From Warburgia ugandensis (taxonomy: Eukaryota > Streptophyta > Magnoliopsida > Canellales > Canellaceae), in assembly GCA_035236585.1 (NCBI GenBank), contig CP141128.1, positions 25,821,618 to 25,885,617 of the forward strand: a DNA stretch of 64,000 nt. Direction: 5' to 3'. The stretch's first letter is position 1. Every line of letters begins with the position of its first letter. The notes beneath the pieces were generated by a model. That model searched no databases, had not been told where the DNA came from, and worked only from the letters and a program-made list of their open reading frames with translations. Position numbers and translations under genes: made by a program. Positions 1 to 13,774 of the stretch are shown here, one piece after another.

Positions 1-549
1 GGTTAATGATTTATCAACAGTATGATTTGTACATGTAAAGTAATTTCATGGATGTATGATTTGAGAACTTATAATTTTGACATGTGCACTTAGTTTTGTA
101 TAGATATGATATATTTTCAAAATACATTGATTATATAAATCATGATTTGGATGTTAAAATAGTAACTTATTCAACCTACACAAGCACAGGCTTGCTAAGA
201 CATTTTTGTTTGTGTACAATTCTCAAACTTGAAGAATTAGAATGGACGCATGAATAGGTTGATATGAGAGCATGAAATCAATCCATGGAGTTATAATTAT
301 AGAAGATTGGGATTTCAAGTATTTGAAGGGTGTGCTTCACAACTTAATATTTGTTTCAGATACTACTTGAGAATGTCAATGGATGTTAACATTAGAAATA
401 GTGGACTCATTACTATTTCATGAATTGTACTATGATGTGGTTGTGACTAGATGTTCTTGGATGTGATGAGTTTTAGTTTTAGTTTTTTTTTTTTTTTTGA
501 AACATGAAAATGATTTGTGTCTATCAGGTGTTTGATAATGCTTGCTTTA
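1..549 (+). mobile_element. LTR fragment K, left part (continues at 5399)
   Basis: AT-rich sequence with no credible coding region. Around 180-200 it has a block reading like CAAGCACAGGCTTGCTAAGA, which resembles the block just upstream of the 3' hairpin in the other long LTRs here (TAAGCACAGCTTGCTGAGA near 38540). It is cut by the solo LTR D at 550 and resumes at 5399. I infer that the window opens inside an older long LTR on the plus strand. The left end lies outside the window, so family and length are uncertain. Confidence 0.45.
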
Positions 550-987
550 TGTGACAACCTGGTTTTTGTAACATATTTTGTAAAATAGTTTTCAAAGGCA
601 GGGCCCTTAATGGTAAAAAAATTTAGCAAACAATGTAGTGAAAATTCTTTTCTTTTAAATTTGTTTGTAGCAAAACCCAAGTCTTACCTTAAGATACATA
701 ATACACAGACATTTTGTATAAAATAATTTTTTATTGAATATCAGGAATCATCCAATAGTTCACTCTTACATAGTCCTTATATTATAATTACAAACCATTG
801 TCCAAATTACATAAGCCAAAGTTCAAACCTCACCTTACATTAAAAACTCTCAATACAATACAATACTCTCAAATAAAAATAAATATCTTCAAGGGACATA
901 CCCTATTTGATTATTCTCTTCAAGTCTTCTACTATCTTGAGCTCCTAAGTCTTCAAGCTTTGCTTCCTTAAGTCTCCTTCCCTGTAT

Positions 988-1027
988 CTGAGATATTGTA
1001 AACATTCAAACATTTACAATATCTCAA
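988..1027 (-). promoter_or_regulatory. Conserved hairpin in LTR D
   Basis: Arms CTGAGATATTGTAAA (988-1002) and TTTACAATATCTCAA (1013-1027) enclose a 10-nt loop. The arms pair over 14 bp, with a wobble-type change at the outer end. The same hairpin is present in E, C and both LTRs of B at the same place, about 430 bp from the LTR 3' end. Function is unknown. Its place downstream of the promoter means it should be transcribed. Confidence 0.75.
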
Positions 1028-4000
1028 CAATCTATGCTTGGTAAGGGATATAAAAATATACTACTTCGCTAATATAAGAATGCCTACCTCAGTCATCATT
1101 CCATCATGGTTATCTACTTATGAGTTATCTTAACATAGAGTATATACGTTATTTATGTAGTATAGGATAAATCAGTTAAAATAGTGAAAATTGCTCAAAA
1201 CTTGTTCCTTCCCCTGGCTATACTTCCACTTAGAAGATCAATATTCAGCCAATTCTTCTACAGGAATTTTCTTTCTAGGAACTCATGTAGTGGCATCTTA
1301 CCATGCCATGGCATTACACTGTGCCTATCATATATGCATCATGATGCAAAATATGTTATGACTACTATGCTGCAGTCTCAATCCATATAGCGTGCCCAGA
1401 TAACTACTTACTAATCCACTGATGCCAACTATGAAAATAACAAAATCCATGTCCACATAGGGGGGACCATGGCTGTCATAGTGGCAAACTTCCCCTGATT
1501 GCCCCACCCAACATTTAGCCTCTCTTTGGGAATGGTATCCATCATATAAATTTTAGGAAGTGGGTGACCAAACCCTCATAACTTTCCTAGCATAGCATCC
1601 CCAGTCCTAGTACTATGTAAAACAAAATCACAAGCCACCATGCTTGTATGTAAAATATATAATACATATCAGACGATGTGTCTGTTTAACTAAGGTTGGA
1701 ATATTTTCTATGCCCCATTCTTAGGGTTTCCATAGTCTACACATCTCATTACTTTCACCTCATTTAATTAGGTAATTAGATAGTTGAATTAGATCATGGG
1801 GTTGGTTCACTTAGTTGGATTACGTGATTGGATCATGACTATGCTAAGGTACTAAGCATACTTATATTATGAAGGTCTATAATTCTAGACAAAAGATCAT
1901 GTATGCATACACATGAATCTTTAATACATTCTTGGACATCCACTACCTCAAAGTGGTATCATGGTCTTGATTCATACATCTCAACTCCATATTGTCCATC
2001 ATGATCTTGATTCATAAATCTGTCAACCATATGTATAAAGTTATTTTTCTAGACAAGTATTCTTTCTACATGGGGTTATTCTATGAGGGATGCCCTAATC
2101 TTTCCTTAAACCATATATTATCAAGGTTTCAAATCTTCTTAGTTCACAATCTACACTATAAGTAGAATCATAGAAAAATACTACAATCTACATTATATTT
2201 CTTTTATTTTTGTTTGTGATCTTTTAAGATATCTTTTGGATCTTATTTGATCTTCCTTATCTTATTTACAATTTTTATTAGGATTAGATGATTTACTAAC
2301 CTTTTATGCTCTTATTATTATTACTCAACCAGTTAATGTTTTACTGGTTGAGGATAGCTTATTCCATCCTAAGTCTAGACGGCTCCTCTTATGTCAAATT
2401 GGCTAAGGCTCATTAGCTGAATGGTTGAACACAAAATGGTTACTTTAATCCTCATGTAAGGAAGTGTTTAGACCTCACAAACGTCAACAGAAAGTGGGGG
2501 AAGAGCGAGGCTCTATTAGATAACCCCCTTAACCACCATGTTCGTCATCCACTAGGGTCACCTTAGGTCAACCTTTCATAAGGTTCCTATGAGCATTTTA
2601 ACCCTAAGTACTCTTTCTAATTGATTTTAATTAAATCCATGAACATTTAAATGTCATTCATGGAGTTTCATTATTCTCCTAATTTGGGCCAAGGAAATGA
2701 TATTCTTTATATTATCCTACTAACTATAGCCCTTATAATCATTAAGTCCATGTCATTTATTTCATGTAAATGTCCTTCAATTCTAATTTCATTAAATTCC
2801 ATTTTCAATGTAGTTTTCATAACATAAGCATTAAAGAATAAATAAATAATTAAATCTACTAAGTAATAAATGACAATTAATAACATTCCATAATTCAAAT
2901 AAAAATCTAACATGCCATAACTATTCATCATGATCCAATGGTCATTATTCATCTTTCATCTCTTTTAGAGTTTAGATCTTGATCTTTTAATTTTCCTTTA
3001 GATTTAACACATCTTGATGTGATTTCATTATTATATCATTGATGCATCTCATCCAATGATCTAATCTTTCTTGATCGAACCAATCAAGAAGATCTTAAGT
3101 CATTTTAACTAATGTAAGGGCATAGGTCTTGATCTATCCTAAATCATCATCATCCCGTCCATAATTCCATATGATATTAACTTCATATGTTCATCAAAAC
3201 ACATCTATACTATCCAATGATCCTTGATCAAGGAGACTTCCATTCATTTTTATGGATCTTACTACTTTTTAAGGCTAGATCTATTGATTAATCATAGATT
3301 AGTCACTTATAACCATTGATTCCATGTCTCATAGTCTCAAGATCATCAGTGGATCATAATTATATGGTTTGATCATTCCAAATTTTACTAATCATAAGAA
3401 TTAGTAACACTTTTCTTTATTAACAAAATTTAACATGCATCAAAATATAAATTTTCTAAGTTAAATAGGTTCTACTCATTACAAGGAATCCAACCCAACT
3501 TTCCAATCTCAATTTGGAGTTAAATTAAGATCATAATTGGGATTTTAAGATTTCAGCCTGTTTTAAGGGCTGATTTTTAATCTTACTATTTTTATTGATT
3601 TACTTGATCTAGAAACCTATAAATTTTACTGTGATCATGGCCCTTAAGGTTTTGGGACCTCCTAAACCCATCCATCAGTTCAGATCTCCAATTTGAGATC
3701 ATCTAATCATGATCCAACACTATTGGATTGGATTTTAGTAATTTCCATAATTAAATTCAATTAAAAACATAAATATGATGAGTTTGATAGCTAATACACA
3801 TGACAAGGATTCTATAAAAACATTCTAATCTAAAATCAGAGTTAAATTGAGTTCTTAATTGTAAAAACAAGAATCTGGTTCAAAAGTTGGACGGCCCAGA
3901 TCAAATCTGGGTTTACGGGTGCTGGACAACCAACGCTTCGTGTCCCTTACCACCTATCCTAGGTGGTCGATGGGGATGATTGGTTATAGACATGATGATC

Positions 4001-4599
4001 GGATCTCCTCCATCGTTGACCATCGATGGCCCAGATTTCATCTCTTGGGGGTTTTGGGCCCCAGGAATCCATCCAATAGTTTAGAGATTTCATCTAAGCT
4101 GACCAAGATGGTGGATCTGACCCTATTTCCAGATCCATCATCTCCTAGGAATCAATGACCGAGGAGATCTCCTAGAGGCCGAAAAACACCACCTAACTAT
4201 CGGAATGGAAAGAGGGGAGGCAGATGCACCTACCTGGAGTGTTCAGAGTCTAGAAACTTGGTGGAAAAATAAGAAAATCCGCGCTTGAATATAAGTCACC
4301 AGAGTTATTGTTTTTCAACAATTTGACTGATTAATATTTCACTGATCATTGCAAAAGTATAGGGCTTTTATGTATTTGAATGTGTTGAACCTCTTTGATG
4401 GAGTGGATTAAAGTTTCAATGGTCTAAAGTGGACGTCTAATTGAAAAACCATAGTAGAGTGAAAACCCTGCTCAACATGGATGATGCATTTATAGATGCG
4501 CCCTATGATTCAAGGTGGAATATTCCCCTAGGTGCATATATGGACGCGCTAATAGAAGATAAAAAAAAAAAAAAAAGAAAGAAAGGAGAAAGAAGGAAG

Positions 4600-4714
<115 letters not shown>

Positions 4715-4798
4715 AGGATTTTTGAGCTAAGATTTTGGGGGAGGCTAGGGAATTTCATGATGAATTTTATGAACATTTTTGGGAATTTTTTTCTGATG

Positions 4799-4807
4799 TA
4801 TTTATAG
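4799..4807 (-). promoter_or_regulatory. TATA box of LTR D
   Basis: CTATAAATA on the minus strand, about 587 bp from the LTR start. The same box sits 560-590 bp from the start in the 5' LTR of B and in C, E and F, so it is a shared core promoter. A hairpin with arms CTACCACCT (4887-4895) and AGGTGGCAG (4910-4918) lies just upstream in LTR sense. Confidence 0.75.
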
Positions 4808-5398
4808 CCATTTTGAGTGTTTCCCATGATTTTGTGTAATTATTATGCTTTATTCTTTTTATTATTCAATGTTCATTGGATTCCCACTACCACCTCCTTC
4901 TCCACTAGCAGGTGGCAGTAGTTTGACTCATAATTATATGTTTTCTTATCATTGGATTCCTTTGTGAGTCCCTTATGGGCCCCATGGGTGTGAAAAGATC
5001 ATTTTGCCCTTTTTATTCCAAAAATGGAGAAAAATAGTGTTTATTTTCATGAACTCATAATTGAGCTACTTAGTGGCGTTGGATTTGTATTTCAGAGTAC
5101 ATTCCAAATTTTTATGTCTTAGGTCTCAGTTATGAGTAAAATTACCATATTATCCTTTTATTCATAAAAAAGTAGAAAAATAAGGATTTATCATTCGAAT
5201 TTAGAATTTGTCATGCTTACAATCATTCTAAAGGGTTCGTTGAATATGTTTTCAACTATACCTATCTTATACCTTGATTGTACTTCTATGAGAAGTGCAT
5301 TTTTACTAACCTTAATATTCTAGCTTGATTTTTCCTTGAAATTCTCAATTTCATTATTTATTCAATTTCATTACAAAAGTTAAGGGTGTTACACTTTA

Positions 5399-5623
5399 AA
5401 AGTGTGTATGTCTAAAAAACAAAGAAAACTCTACTAAATTTTCAGTAGGAATGAGACATTCATTCCACCATTAAATACTTATGTTTATGTAAAACATGAC
5501 ACTTGGGACTTTTAGAAACTTTTTTCAATGAAATTTTTTTCCACTATTTTGTTTTTGAAAAGAATTTCAAACAAGGGATATCTCAAATTTTGAAAAAGTA
5601 ATTTGAAAAACTGAGGTGTCACA
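5399..5623 (+). mobile_element. LTR fragment K, right part with LTR 3' end
   Basis: Continues fragment K after the D insertion. It contains a block resembling the last 200 bp of the long LTRs (ACACTTGGGACTTTTAGAAAC, comparable with GTGACTTGGGTTTTCAAAAC in E) and ends ...CTGAGGTGTCACA at 5623. That matches the terminal ...GTCATCACA or ...GTCTTCACA of related LTRs. No primer-binding site follows, so this is a solo LTR or fragment rather than the 5' LTR of an intact element. Confidence 0.5.
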
Positions 5624-8434
5624 TTGAGGCCATCTAAATACCTATCATTTTATACACTCCCTATAGAAAATGATACCTGTCTTTGATGTTTTAAGAGAGA
5701 TTGGGTGAAGGAAAACCATGGGAATTTCCCTTGAATACTCATGCCTTAATCACCCTATGTGAAAGTTCAGCGAGAAATCTTCAAATTAGTTATTTAAATC
5801 CCATTAAATTCTTAGTCTTTTGAAGCAAGACACAAAAGAAGTTTTGTAGGGAAAAGCATGACCTATTGTAAATCGCTAGAAACCTATGCTCTTTAAAGCC
5901 ATCTTAACTACTATAATGCAGAGAAAATAAATGGAGAATGCTAGCTAAACTATAGAAGATAGAGTAGGAGGATAAGCCCTATGTGTTTGCTTCAGTTATG
6001 GGGGAGATTCATGCACTAATAGTTGACGTGGTAGTGTGCTACAACCTTTGAGTATGGGATCAGTGTGTCCACTACCATGGCTGGTTTTGGAAGGTGAATT
6101 TCCCTAGGTTTGTGACTATAGGACATGACAAAAACCAATGCACATGGTGCATTCAAGATGTTAAAGACCAGTGGGCATGGGATGTAAAAGAAACATGTCA
6201 TTTACCCCTTCAATTGTTGGCATTTTGACCTAGAACATTTCACTCATCCTAGGTTTGAAAATGAGAATCTAGTCATGCTATTGATTAGGAACACATTAAT
6301 GACTAAGTTCTCTACAAAGTTAATACTTTGAATTTTAATCCTAAGATCATATGGTAAGGTTAAACAAGAGGAGACTACGACCTTAACTTAAGGTCTAAAA
6401 GAGTGAATGTGATTATTACTAAATGGCACACATAGACTAAGTACTACAAACATTGGAATAGTTTACACAGACTATTACCCAACGAAAGACATGATGAGAA
6501 CCTATGAAAATGATAAGTCGAAGGTAAATGGTACCCCAATCGAGCCAATGTAAAAGGGCTATGGAAAGGAAACCCTAAAGACATGTAGGTGATAACTGTC
6601 GTTAAGATGGTTATAATTGAACACTTAGAAGTGGTTGAAAGAACTACAAACTTAAGTATGCTTGATTTCATAACACCATGTGGTGGTTATTGACTTCAGT
6701 TGATTGGTAATTTCTCATGGCTTACTTATCTTGAATTGATGCATTATAATGCAATGGAAATGGTACAAGAAATACTCATGCTATGCCTTAGTATTCATTG
6801 GTTATATGTGAATCACCATGATCCTTATGATAGTAAATATTTTATTTATATTATGATGGTTAGCTGAAATATATAATGACTCATTATCTAGAATTGAATA
6901 TATCATTGAATGGTTAAGTATGCATTACCTTCAAATTGTTGATGAATGCAAGATTATGATAATCTAGCACATTCGCTAGAGATGCTAGATCCATGATTTG
7001 AAAACTTATTTAAAATCATGATTGCGTGGTAGTTATGGCAATGATTCTAAAAAACCTTCAAGATTTGAAATGATTGCAAAGAAAAGCCTATGAAATGGGA
7101 CATGTGCGGGATGTTTCCATTGGTATGAACAATTTGCTAAAGCCATAATAACATATATTGCTCTCACTAGCATGGAAGAATGAACACCTTCATTTGATCA
7201 ATGAAAGGGGTTTGGAAATGGATCTCATGTGATTTGGAAGGCATGGATTTGACAACATCATTCTTTCTGTTTTGTTTTGATTTGACGTAATCAAGAATGG
7301 TTGACTAGGAAATTGTATGTCCCTAGTTCACATGGCATGTATAAGTCCCAAAGGAATTAGGCTAGGAGGTGTAGACTAGCCCCTCTCCTCTGACAAACAC
7401 CAACCCCATTAGTTGGACATGATGATATGGGAGTGAGCTTCATGGAGTAACTTCTATGAACAATTGGTAACTCCGTGAGGGCTTCTCAAAAGTAGACTAT
7501 GTGGTTTTCATGGCCATCATAGTGACGGTGAGAGTTGTTTGGGCAACGGTAGTTGCACTATGTGCATAGATGTCTCAATATGACATGATACGATATGAAA
7601 TGATCATTGATGTGGGCTGACACCTAGGTCATTCTCAAGAGTTAGACTAGAGCTTGTGGCAGGATAGTTGTGTCACTCAGCAATGATTATGTGATTGATT
7701 TTGGACTCGACTGAGTTGAGCTAGTTGTGCACATATATGATTAAAAACATGAAGCTCATAATAGTTGTGTCATGGTCCTTTTTGTTGATATGGTACAGCA
7801 TCGAACGTGATTTACCAATTGATTGCATCTTTCTATCGATACTATTTCATAAATTTGTTTTATTTGACAAATTTCATTCATATTCATGTGCAAGTTGCAT
7901 ATGCTCATCCATGAAAGAATTAGATGTTGTGAATGGACTTAACTAATATGGATATGTATGATGCTAGCTTTACTCGTAGAGATTACATAATAATGTTGAC
8001 ATGTTAGCAAGTAAAGGCTGAGTATAAAAGTTTCGTGGCAAAAGTAGCTCTTTATTGCTTCAAGTAGATAGAAAAACTACACTAATAAGGAATGTAAATG
8101 TTTAGAGTTTGAAGTTGTGAATCAAGTAAATCTTGGGGATTTTTGTTCCATTAAATGAATTATGAGAACTTGAATTCATGATTAGATAATGATTTTTCTA
8201 GAATTGTTTGAAGGATATCATGAAAAGAATTGTTTTAGTTTTATATATAAAAAAAAAAATTCTCTAGCTATTTTGTTTTCTTGGAAATAAATGACACTTT
8301 TGAAATGAATTTAAAAGAAAAAGAATCTTCTGCTGCATTGCATTGTTTACAAAATTATTTTCAAATATGGAAAAATCATGCTTTAATAATTAATTTTGCA
8401 TTTATAAATGCATATGAAAACTCAGGTCATCACA
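5624..8434 (+). mobile_element. Unresolved block J with an LTR-like 3' end
   Basis: No gene found. The last 200 bp (about 8230-8434) read like the end of the long LTRs: a run of A, then AAAAGAAAAAGAATCTTCTGC, then ...CTCAGGTCATCACA at 8434. The following sequence is the terminus of the H1 left LTR, so J was probably inserted there. I could not locate a left end or a convincing target duplication. The 5624-6500 portion may belong to something else. The short open frames here have no recognisable motif. Confidence 0.4.
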
Positions 8435-9006
8435 AGGTGTCCTTCATTGTTTCACTTAACAAGGCTCTTTACACATCCTCTTCTTCAAATATGGGCTTGA
8501 ACTCGACTTTATAGTCTTCTTGTTGTGTCAATCAATAAGGGCCTATACACTTACATTCAACCCAAAGTACACTAATCTACAACCAAGATTTTCGTATTTT
8601 CTTAACCAAAAGTATTCTTCCTTTTCCTTTATTCTCAAATTCCAAAGAAATATGAGAAAAAAAAATAAACAAGGAAGGCTAGAATGGTGGAAGGACTTAG
8701 GTGTGGAAAGGAAGATGGAAATGGATGGAGTGTAGGAGAGGTGGTGGATGTGTAATAATAGAGTAAGGAACAAGAAGAATGGGAGAAGAAGAAGATGAGG
8801 GAAAGAAGGAATGAAAGGAAAGTGGGGATAGAATTTTTTCTTATCTCTTATGCAAAGCATTGACCTTGATCTTAGGGGAGCTTTAGCAAAGGTGATCTCT
8901 CTCTCTCTCTCTCTGTCTATGTCTCTCTCTCTCCTACATTTCCTACATTTAGCTTTCAAGTGCAAGGGAAAGGTAAGATATAGAACTTTTTCCTCTTTTC
9001 ACCTCT

Positions 9007-9015
9007 TATTTATAA
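9007..9015 (-). promoter_or_regulatory. TATA box of left H1 LTR
   Basis: CTTATAAATA followed by AGAGGTGAAAAG in sense. The equivalent box is at 28965-28973 in the right LTR. It lies about 1.3 kb from the LTR start, in contrast to the 0.6 kb of the long-LTR family. Confidence 0.65.
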
Positions 9016-9524
9016 GGTTTAAGGAGTAGAAGCCCTTAGGATGGATGTCTTTGATTTAAAGGAGAAGGATGATTGAATGGTTACAATGGCATAAGAGAAA
9101 GACAAGCTAAGGAGGGGAGAGGTGTTGAATTCAAGTAAGGGAGATGTATTTGACTTGAAACCAAAGTGGAATGTAGGATGGACTAGAAAAGTGGGGTAGA
9201 TAAAGGGAAAAGGGTGGTTAGGAAGGTAGTTTTGGTGTGATAGGGCAATAGCTTGCATAAGAAGGATGGAAGAGAGTTAGATTAAGAGAGGTGGGTTGCT
9301 TTGGTCAAATTTTGAAAGTTGTAAGTATGACAGAGGCATCCTTTTTCTAATGGAGAAAATGGGAAGAAATAAAATGGAAAGTGGAAAAAGAAAAGAAAAG
9401 CAGGGAAAGATAAGGAATAAGTAGGAAGAATATACATGTGAGGTAAAGTGAAAGAAAAGGAAGAGAGGCGAGGGAGTCTAGGTTTTTCCAAATTAAGAAA
9501 GTCCTGGGGGGGCATGTAATTCAA

Positions 9525-9565
<41 letters not shown>
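9525..9565. repeat. (TG)n microsatellite in left H1 LTR
   Basis: About 41 bp of TG dinucleotide directly after CATGTAATTCAAA. The same tract at the same LTR position (34428-34515) is about twice as long. Confidence 0.97.
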
Positions 9566-9566
<1 letters not shown>

Positions 9567-11214
9567 TTTAGAACCCCTAAAAGAATGTGAACCATTAGAT
9601 GAGGATGGGTGGTTGAGATTTTCCTTTCTTTAGGGATTTCGGTTGACTTTTCAACATGGGAATGTGGGTAGGATTTTGATCTTTCTAGTATTTTATTCCT
9701 ATCCCATAGATCATGTTTACCCTTACTTGAATGGATGGGATCCCATTATGAGATGTAAACCTTTTTCAAGCTTCATTTGCTCCCCATCATTAGATTGGAT
9801 TGATTGGCCTTGATTCCTTAAAGTTCTCTTCATGTATTTCACTTTGGACCAAGTGTTCTTCAATACCTTCCATGGTTAAGACTTCCAATCATTGGATGAG
9901 TAGGAGAGAGAAAATAAGTAAAATGTCTTTATATTGTCCTGGTCTTCCTTTATTTCTAAGAAGCTTTCATTATATATTATCCCATTTTATGTGAATTGAA
10001 CCTCTTTCATAAGCTTCTTAAGGTGGTGAAATGTATACAAGCATTCATGCATGGAGAGTTTGCCACCTTATCACCCTCATTTGAGTAGAAATTGTTTTGA
10101 TTGTTTGGACTTTGAATTGACACCAAATGGTCATTTTGAACTTCTAGGACATCATTTTTGGCATGTGTGACTCATGATGTAAAATTGGTAATTTTGTGAA
10201 CTTTTTGAATTTGTAACTTGGATCTTCAAAATAGTAGAACTACTTAATTAGAGATAATGAAGTGATTTTTAGGCCTAAAACCTTCTAAATACAAGGATAT
10301 ATATATATATATGTAATTTTTCTATACATATGAAATATTGCTCACTTAGATGTTGCTAGTCCTCAAGAAAAACCAGAAAAAAGAAATCTAAAAATCTAAA
10401 AAAAAATTAACCACTTATCATAGGCATCATCACCTGCATTTAGCATATGTCGGAAGCCTTTAAACCCTTAGGTTAACCCTAGTGAACAAGTTGTAGACTC
10501 GATAGGGTTTCAATAAATGTTACCATAAAAATTTACAAAACTTTAATGAAAGTCCTTCATGTATCTCAAAAGAATATTCTTTTATTTTGTTTACATTAGC
10601 TCCTAACTTTAGCATGCTAATAAAAATGATCAACAGTTCAAAATCCTACTCTTGTGCTTAAATTATCACATTATGTCATCAAGAGTGTGAAATTAGTCAA
10701 TATATACATACTTATCAATCTTCAAGTAATGTATAACCTAAATTACCACCCAAACATATTTTTTGACTTCAAATCTCACAAGATGTACTTAACACTTAGA
10801 AAGATGTCACTTAGAAAGGTGTAATTATGTCTTCAATATGCGAGCAGAATAATGTATATCAAACCCAAATTATCACCTATTTTCATATAGAAGAATGATA
10901 ACATGGAAAGAATCTGATAATGATCACATGAAAGGATAACAACTATTAGGAATAGTACACCCTACCAAATCATTATTCATTCATAACCATATGCAAGTCA
11001 TATTCCTCCAAGATCAACTAGGACTTCTATTAGGATGAAACACGAGTGGAGGATAGTTTATCAAAGGAATGTTATAAGGATGAACAAAGATTGTTACGAA
11101 GATATGTAAAGGTCTTCTACTAGTATATTCACAATTTTATTTTATAACCATATGAGTGAACATTTCCTTTTCATTGAGTATCTTCTTCTTGACCCTTTCT
11201 TCTTCTTTTTTCTA

Positions 11215-11223
11215 CTTATATAG
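11215..11223 (-). promoter_or_regulatory. TATA-like block in the 3' non-coding part of H1
   Basis: CTATATAAG in sense. The equivalents are TTATATAAAG at 54209-54218 in H3 and CTATAAAAAG at 56061-56070 in H2. Conservation in three diverged copies suggests it mattered, perhaps as an internal promoter. AT-rich chance similarity is not excluded. Confidence 0.35.
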
Positions 11224-12759
11224 CCTTCCTTTCTATTTTTCTCTTTTTTAGCCTTTTTTGGATGTTAATCTCTTGACTTGTATTGCTTATTCTTTTTTCT
11301 TCAAGATATCTCTTCAACAATGTCTACATATTTCTAGAACAAAATGGATAGTGGATATATTCTATGGATTCAATAGTGTATTAGTTAATGGGTTCATAAA
11401 GAAAAGGCTTATTATAAAGACTCTGAGAGTATAATAAGTGGAAAATAACTTAGGGAAGGCTAAAGGCTCAGGGTTTACTTAGGATGGCCTTTATCATTTC
11501 CTAGATTTCATATGAGTTAAACATAACCATAAACTAAAGAAATAATTGGTATAGTCTTTTTGGATGTTTTCTTAATAGTTGACCAAGAAGAAGAATAATG
11601 AGAATACCTAAGAAATTATGTTTGCTAAAGAAATTTTTTAGAATTTATATATAACCCTCAAAAAAGGAGAATGGCACTAAAGCTCACATGGATTAATAGT
11701 CTCTACTAATCTTCTTAAGGACTTCTAAGATATATTTTCTCTTCAACTTTAAACTATATACATACAGCTATTTTGCAATAAATTTTTTGTGCTTAACTTT
11801 TCGTGAAATACTTTAGAACAATAATAAAATACCCTACCCTTAATGACAAAGAAAAACTTTGGACATATCAAATTTTAAAATACCCTACCCCTAGACTGAA
11901 ATTAAACATTGTCCCCAATGTTTCCAAATAAAAGCATGAACAAATGAAAAACTAAGAAAGAGAGAAGGGTTAGAAATATAGTACTTGCATAGCCGAGATA
12001 GTGCATGGATCTATTGAGGTGGACAATTATATATAATGCAAGCAACTACAACTAACCTAAACTAACTAATTTATCTCTAAACCCTAAATCTAAGTAATCT
12101 ACTCTTACTTTATTCTAACTAACCATGAAGGAGTTTCGGGAAAACTCACTCCATTTCAAAACCTCACGATAGTCAATTTACATTTTCCACCCAGAGATGT
12201 ATGGTGGTACATGAAAGACCACCATGATTCTTAATTTTTAAGGACAAATCTTAGATGAATGGTCCCAATGGTTGCCAAATTGATGAATAATAGTGCCCAT
12301 ATCAAACAATATATAATATTCCTCCTCCTCCCTTATATTTTTTACTAGTTGGGGGTTAAGCTAACTATGCATTTCCTTAAAAGGTTGTGCTTGTTCTTTT
12401 GGAGGAATGAAACATGTGGTGGTTAACCCCTTAGTATCTTCTACGTTGCACTGTAGTGTTGGTTAATGTTTGGCCTTAACATCAATAGGCTCTCCTTCAT
12501 GTTTAGCATTAACTAGGAAGGTTTGATATGTACCTAAACATCTATCTTGTGAATGATCAAATAAAGCCTGTAGGTTCAAATTGGGTGCTTCTTTAGCACA
12601 AAATGGCTCAAATGGAATCTCAATAGATGTAAGGGGTCCTACTCAAGATGTCCATTGACAAATGTCCACAAATGGCTCAGTATCCATTAAAGCATGCTCG
12701 TTATCCATGGAGGTGTCTATATAAAACTTGTAATAAGTAGGGCATGCCTAGAGTGGATA

Positions 12760-13480
12760 ATTACCAAAGGATGTCTGGGGTTGTTTGAGATTATCTATCT
12801 CACAAGGATCTTCTAATGATATTTCCAATCCTATATAGTTATTTTTAGGCTTCTCATTATCCTTAATGTGTTCAATTTGCTTAGCACTTTCAATGAACTT
12901 AGCAACTATTTGACCCTTTTGAAATTCCATCTATGCAATAAATTGTTTGATAGCATCTTGAAATTCTAGTGTATTCTGCATTTACAAATGAAGGGTCTCT
13001 TCTACTAATTGTTCCCTTTGTTGTGGAGGAAATGGCTAGTATGGCCCATATTGGTGTGGCATTGGGGAACTGTGAAAGGGTTGAGCAAAGTGGAACCATG
13101 ATGGTCCTCCTTAAAAATCCTAAGAGCAAATTTGTTCGGGGTGCCTATCCCATCTAGGATAATTGTTCTCATTATAGGAATAATTGCTAGCATTTTTGAA
13201 TGCATTGGATGCATTCACTTGCTTAGAATTATGTGCAATGTATGTGGATCTTGATGGCCATGAAATTGTGGGATGTGTTGGGCTATTATAACAATTCACA
13301 TACTGAGGTTGCATGGATGACTTGCTATCATCCCTAAAAGCATTTATCTTATTCAATTAACTATCCACCCTATCAACTAATCTATCTAATGTACTAGACA
13401 GATTAGGAGTATCCCTAGCCTCTATCTCATACATATCCTCATAGCATAAGAGACAGGGAGTGAAATAGTATGGTAGTGGC
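12760..13480 (-). pseudogene. Gag-like coding remnant of H1
   Basis: On the minus strand several short open stretches show protein-like composition. Blocks such as SWPSRSTY and NAFKNASN recur in H2 (57900-58520) as SWPSSSTY and NAFTYPSN, in the same order and spacing. Agreement between two diverged copies indicates a real former coding region. Its place downstream of the leader and upstream of a long non-coding stretch suggests gag, but there is no zinc knuckle and I cannot name the family. It is a fossil, broken in several places. The plus-strand frames across it are shadows. Confidence 0.5.
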
Positions 13481-13774
13481 TTTTTATCTCCTACATCGTT
13501 GGCCATATTTTTTTGCAAGGTTAATTAGATCTACTCGAGTATGTAACCATTGCCTAAATTGACTCAACTTTGTATACAATGAAACATATTTGTTATATAT
13601 AATGGAATTGTACTTTTTTTCCCCTCTACCTAGTCTGGGGGAGACTTGAACTAGATAATCCAACATATATGATGTATGATGTAAAGAAGCAGAGGCACAC
13701 AATAAATCTTAACCCTATGGAAAACAAGTTGAAAGGTTAGTTTTTCTTTATTTTCTTTAGGAGGATTTGGTTTT

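Larger units (their letters stand above)
8435..10344 (-). mobile_element. Left (3') LTR of outer element H1
   Basis: Collinear with the right H1 LTR (28350-29282, 34244-34569, 47950-48726) in the same orientation, including the sequence around GGGCTTGAACT (8490), the TATA box, the purine-rich stretch, the (TG)n tract and GTGGTGAAATGTAT (near 10024). The pair is visibly diverged, roughly 75-80% identical by eye, so the element is old. The sense start TGAGCAATATTTC at 10344 is preceded in sense by CTTGAGGACTAGCAACATC, which fits the end of an internal region. The sense end abuts block J. Open frames on both strands are low-complexity shadows. Confidence 0.75.

Noticed and set aside
6584-6591. 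TGTAGGTG as a possible left-hand target site for block J
   Set aside because: An 8-mer is expected by chance in this much sequence, and the adjoining bases do not look like an LTR start of the family.
8543-8965. 140-codon minus-strand frame
   Set aside because: Lies in the H1 left LTR across pyrimidine-rich and CT-repeat sequence; no motif and not preserved in the right LTR.
9800-9994. Short plus-strand frame as a possible small gene
   Set aside because: Inside the H1 left LTR on the antisense side; the frame is not kept in the other LTR copy.
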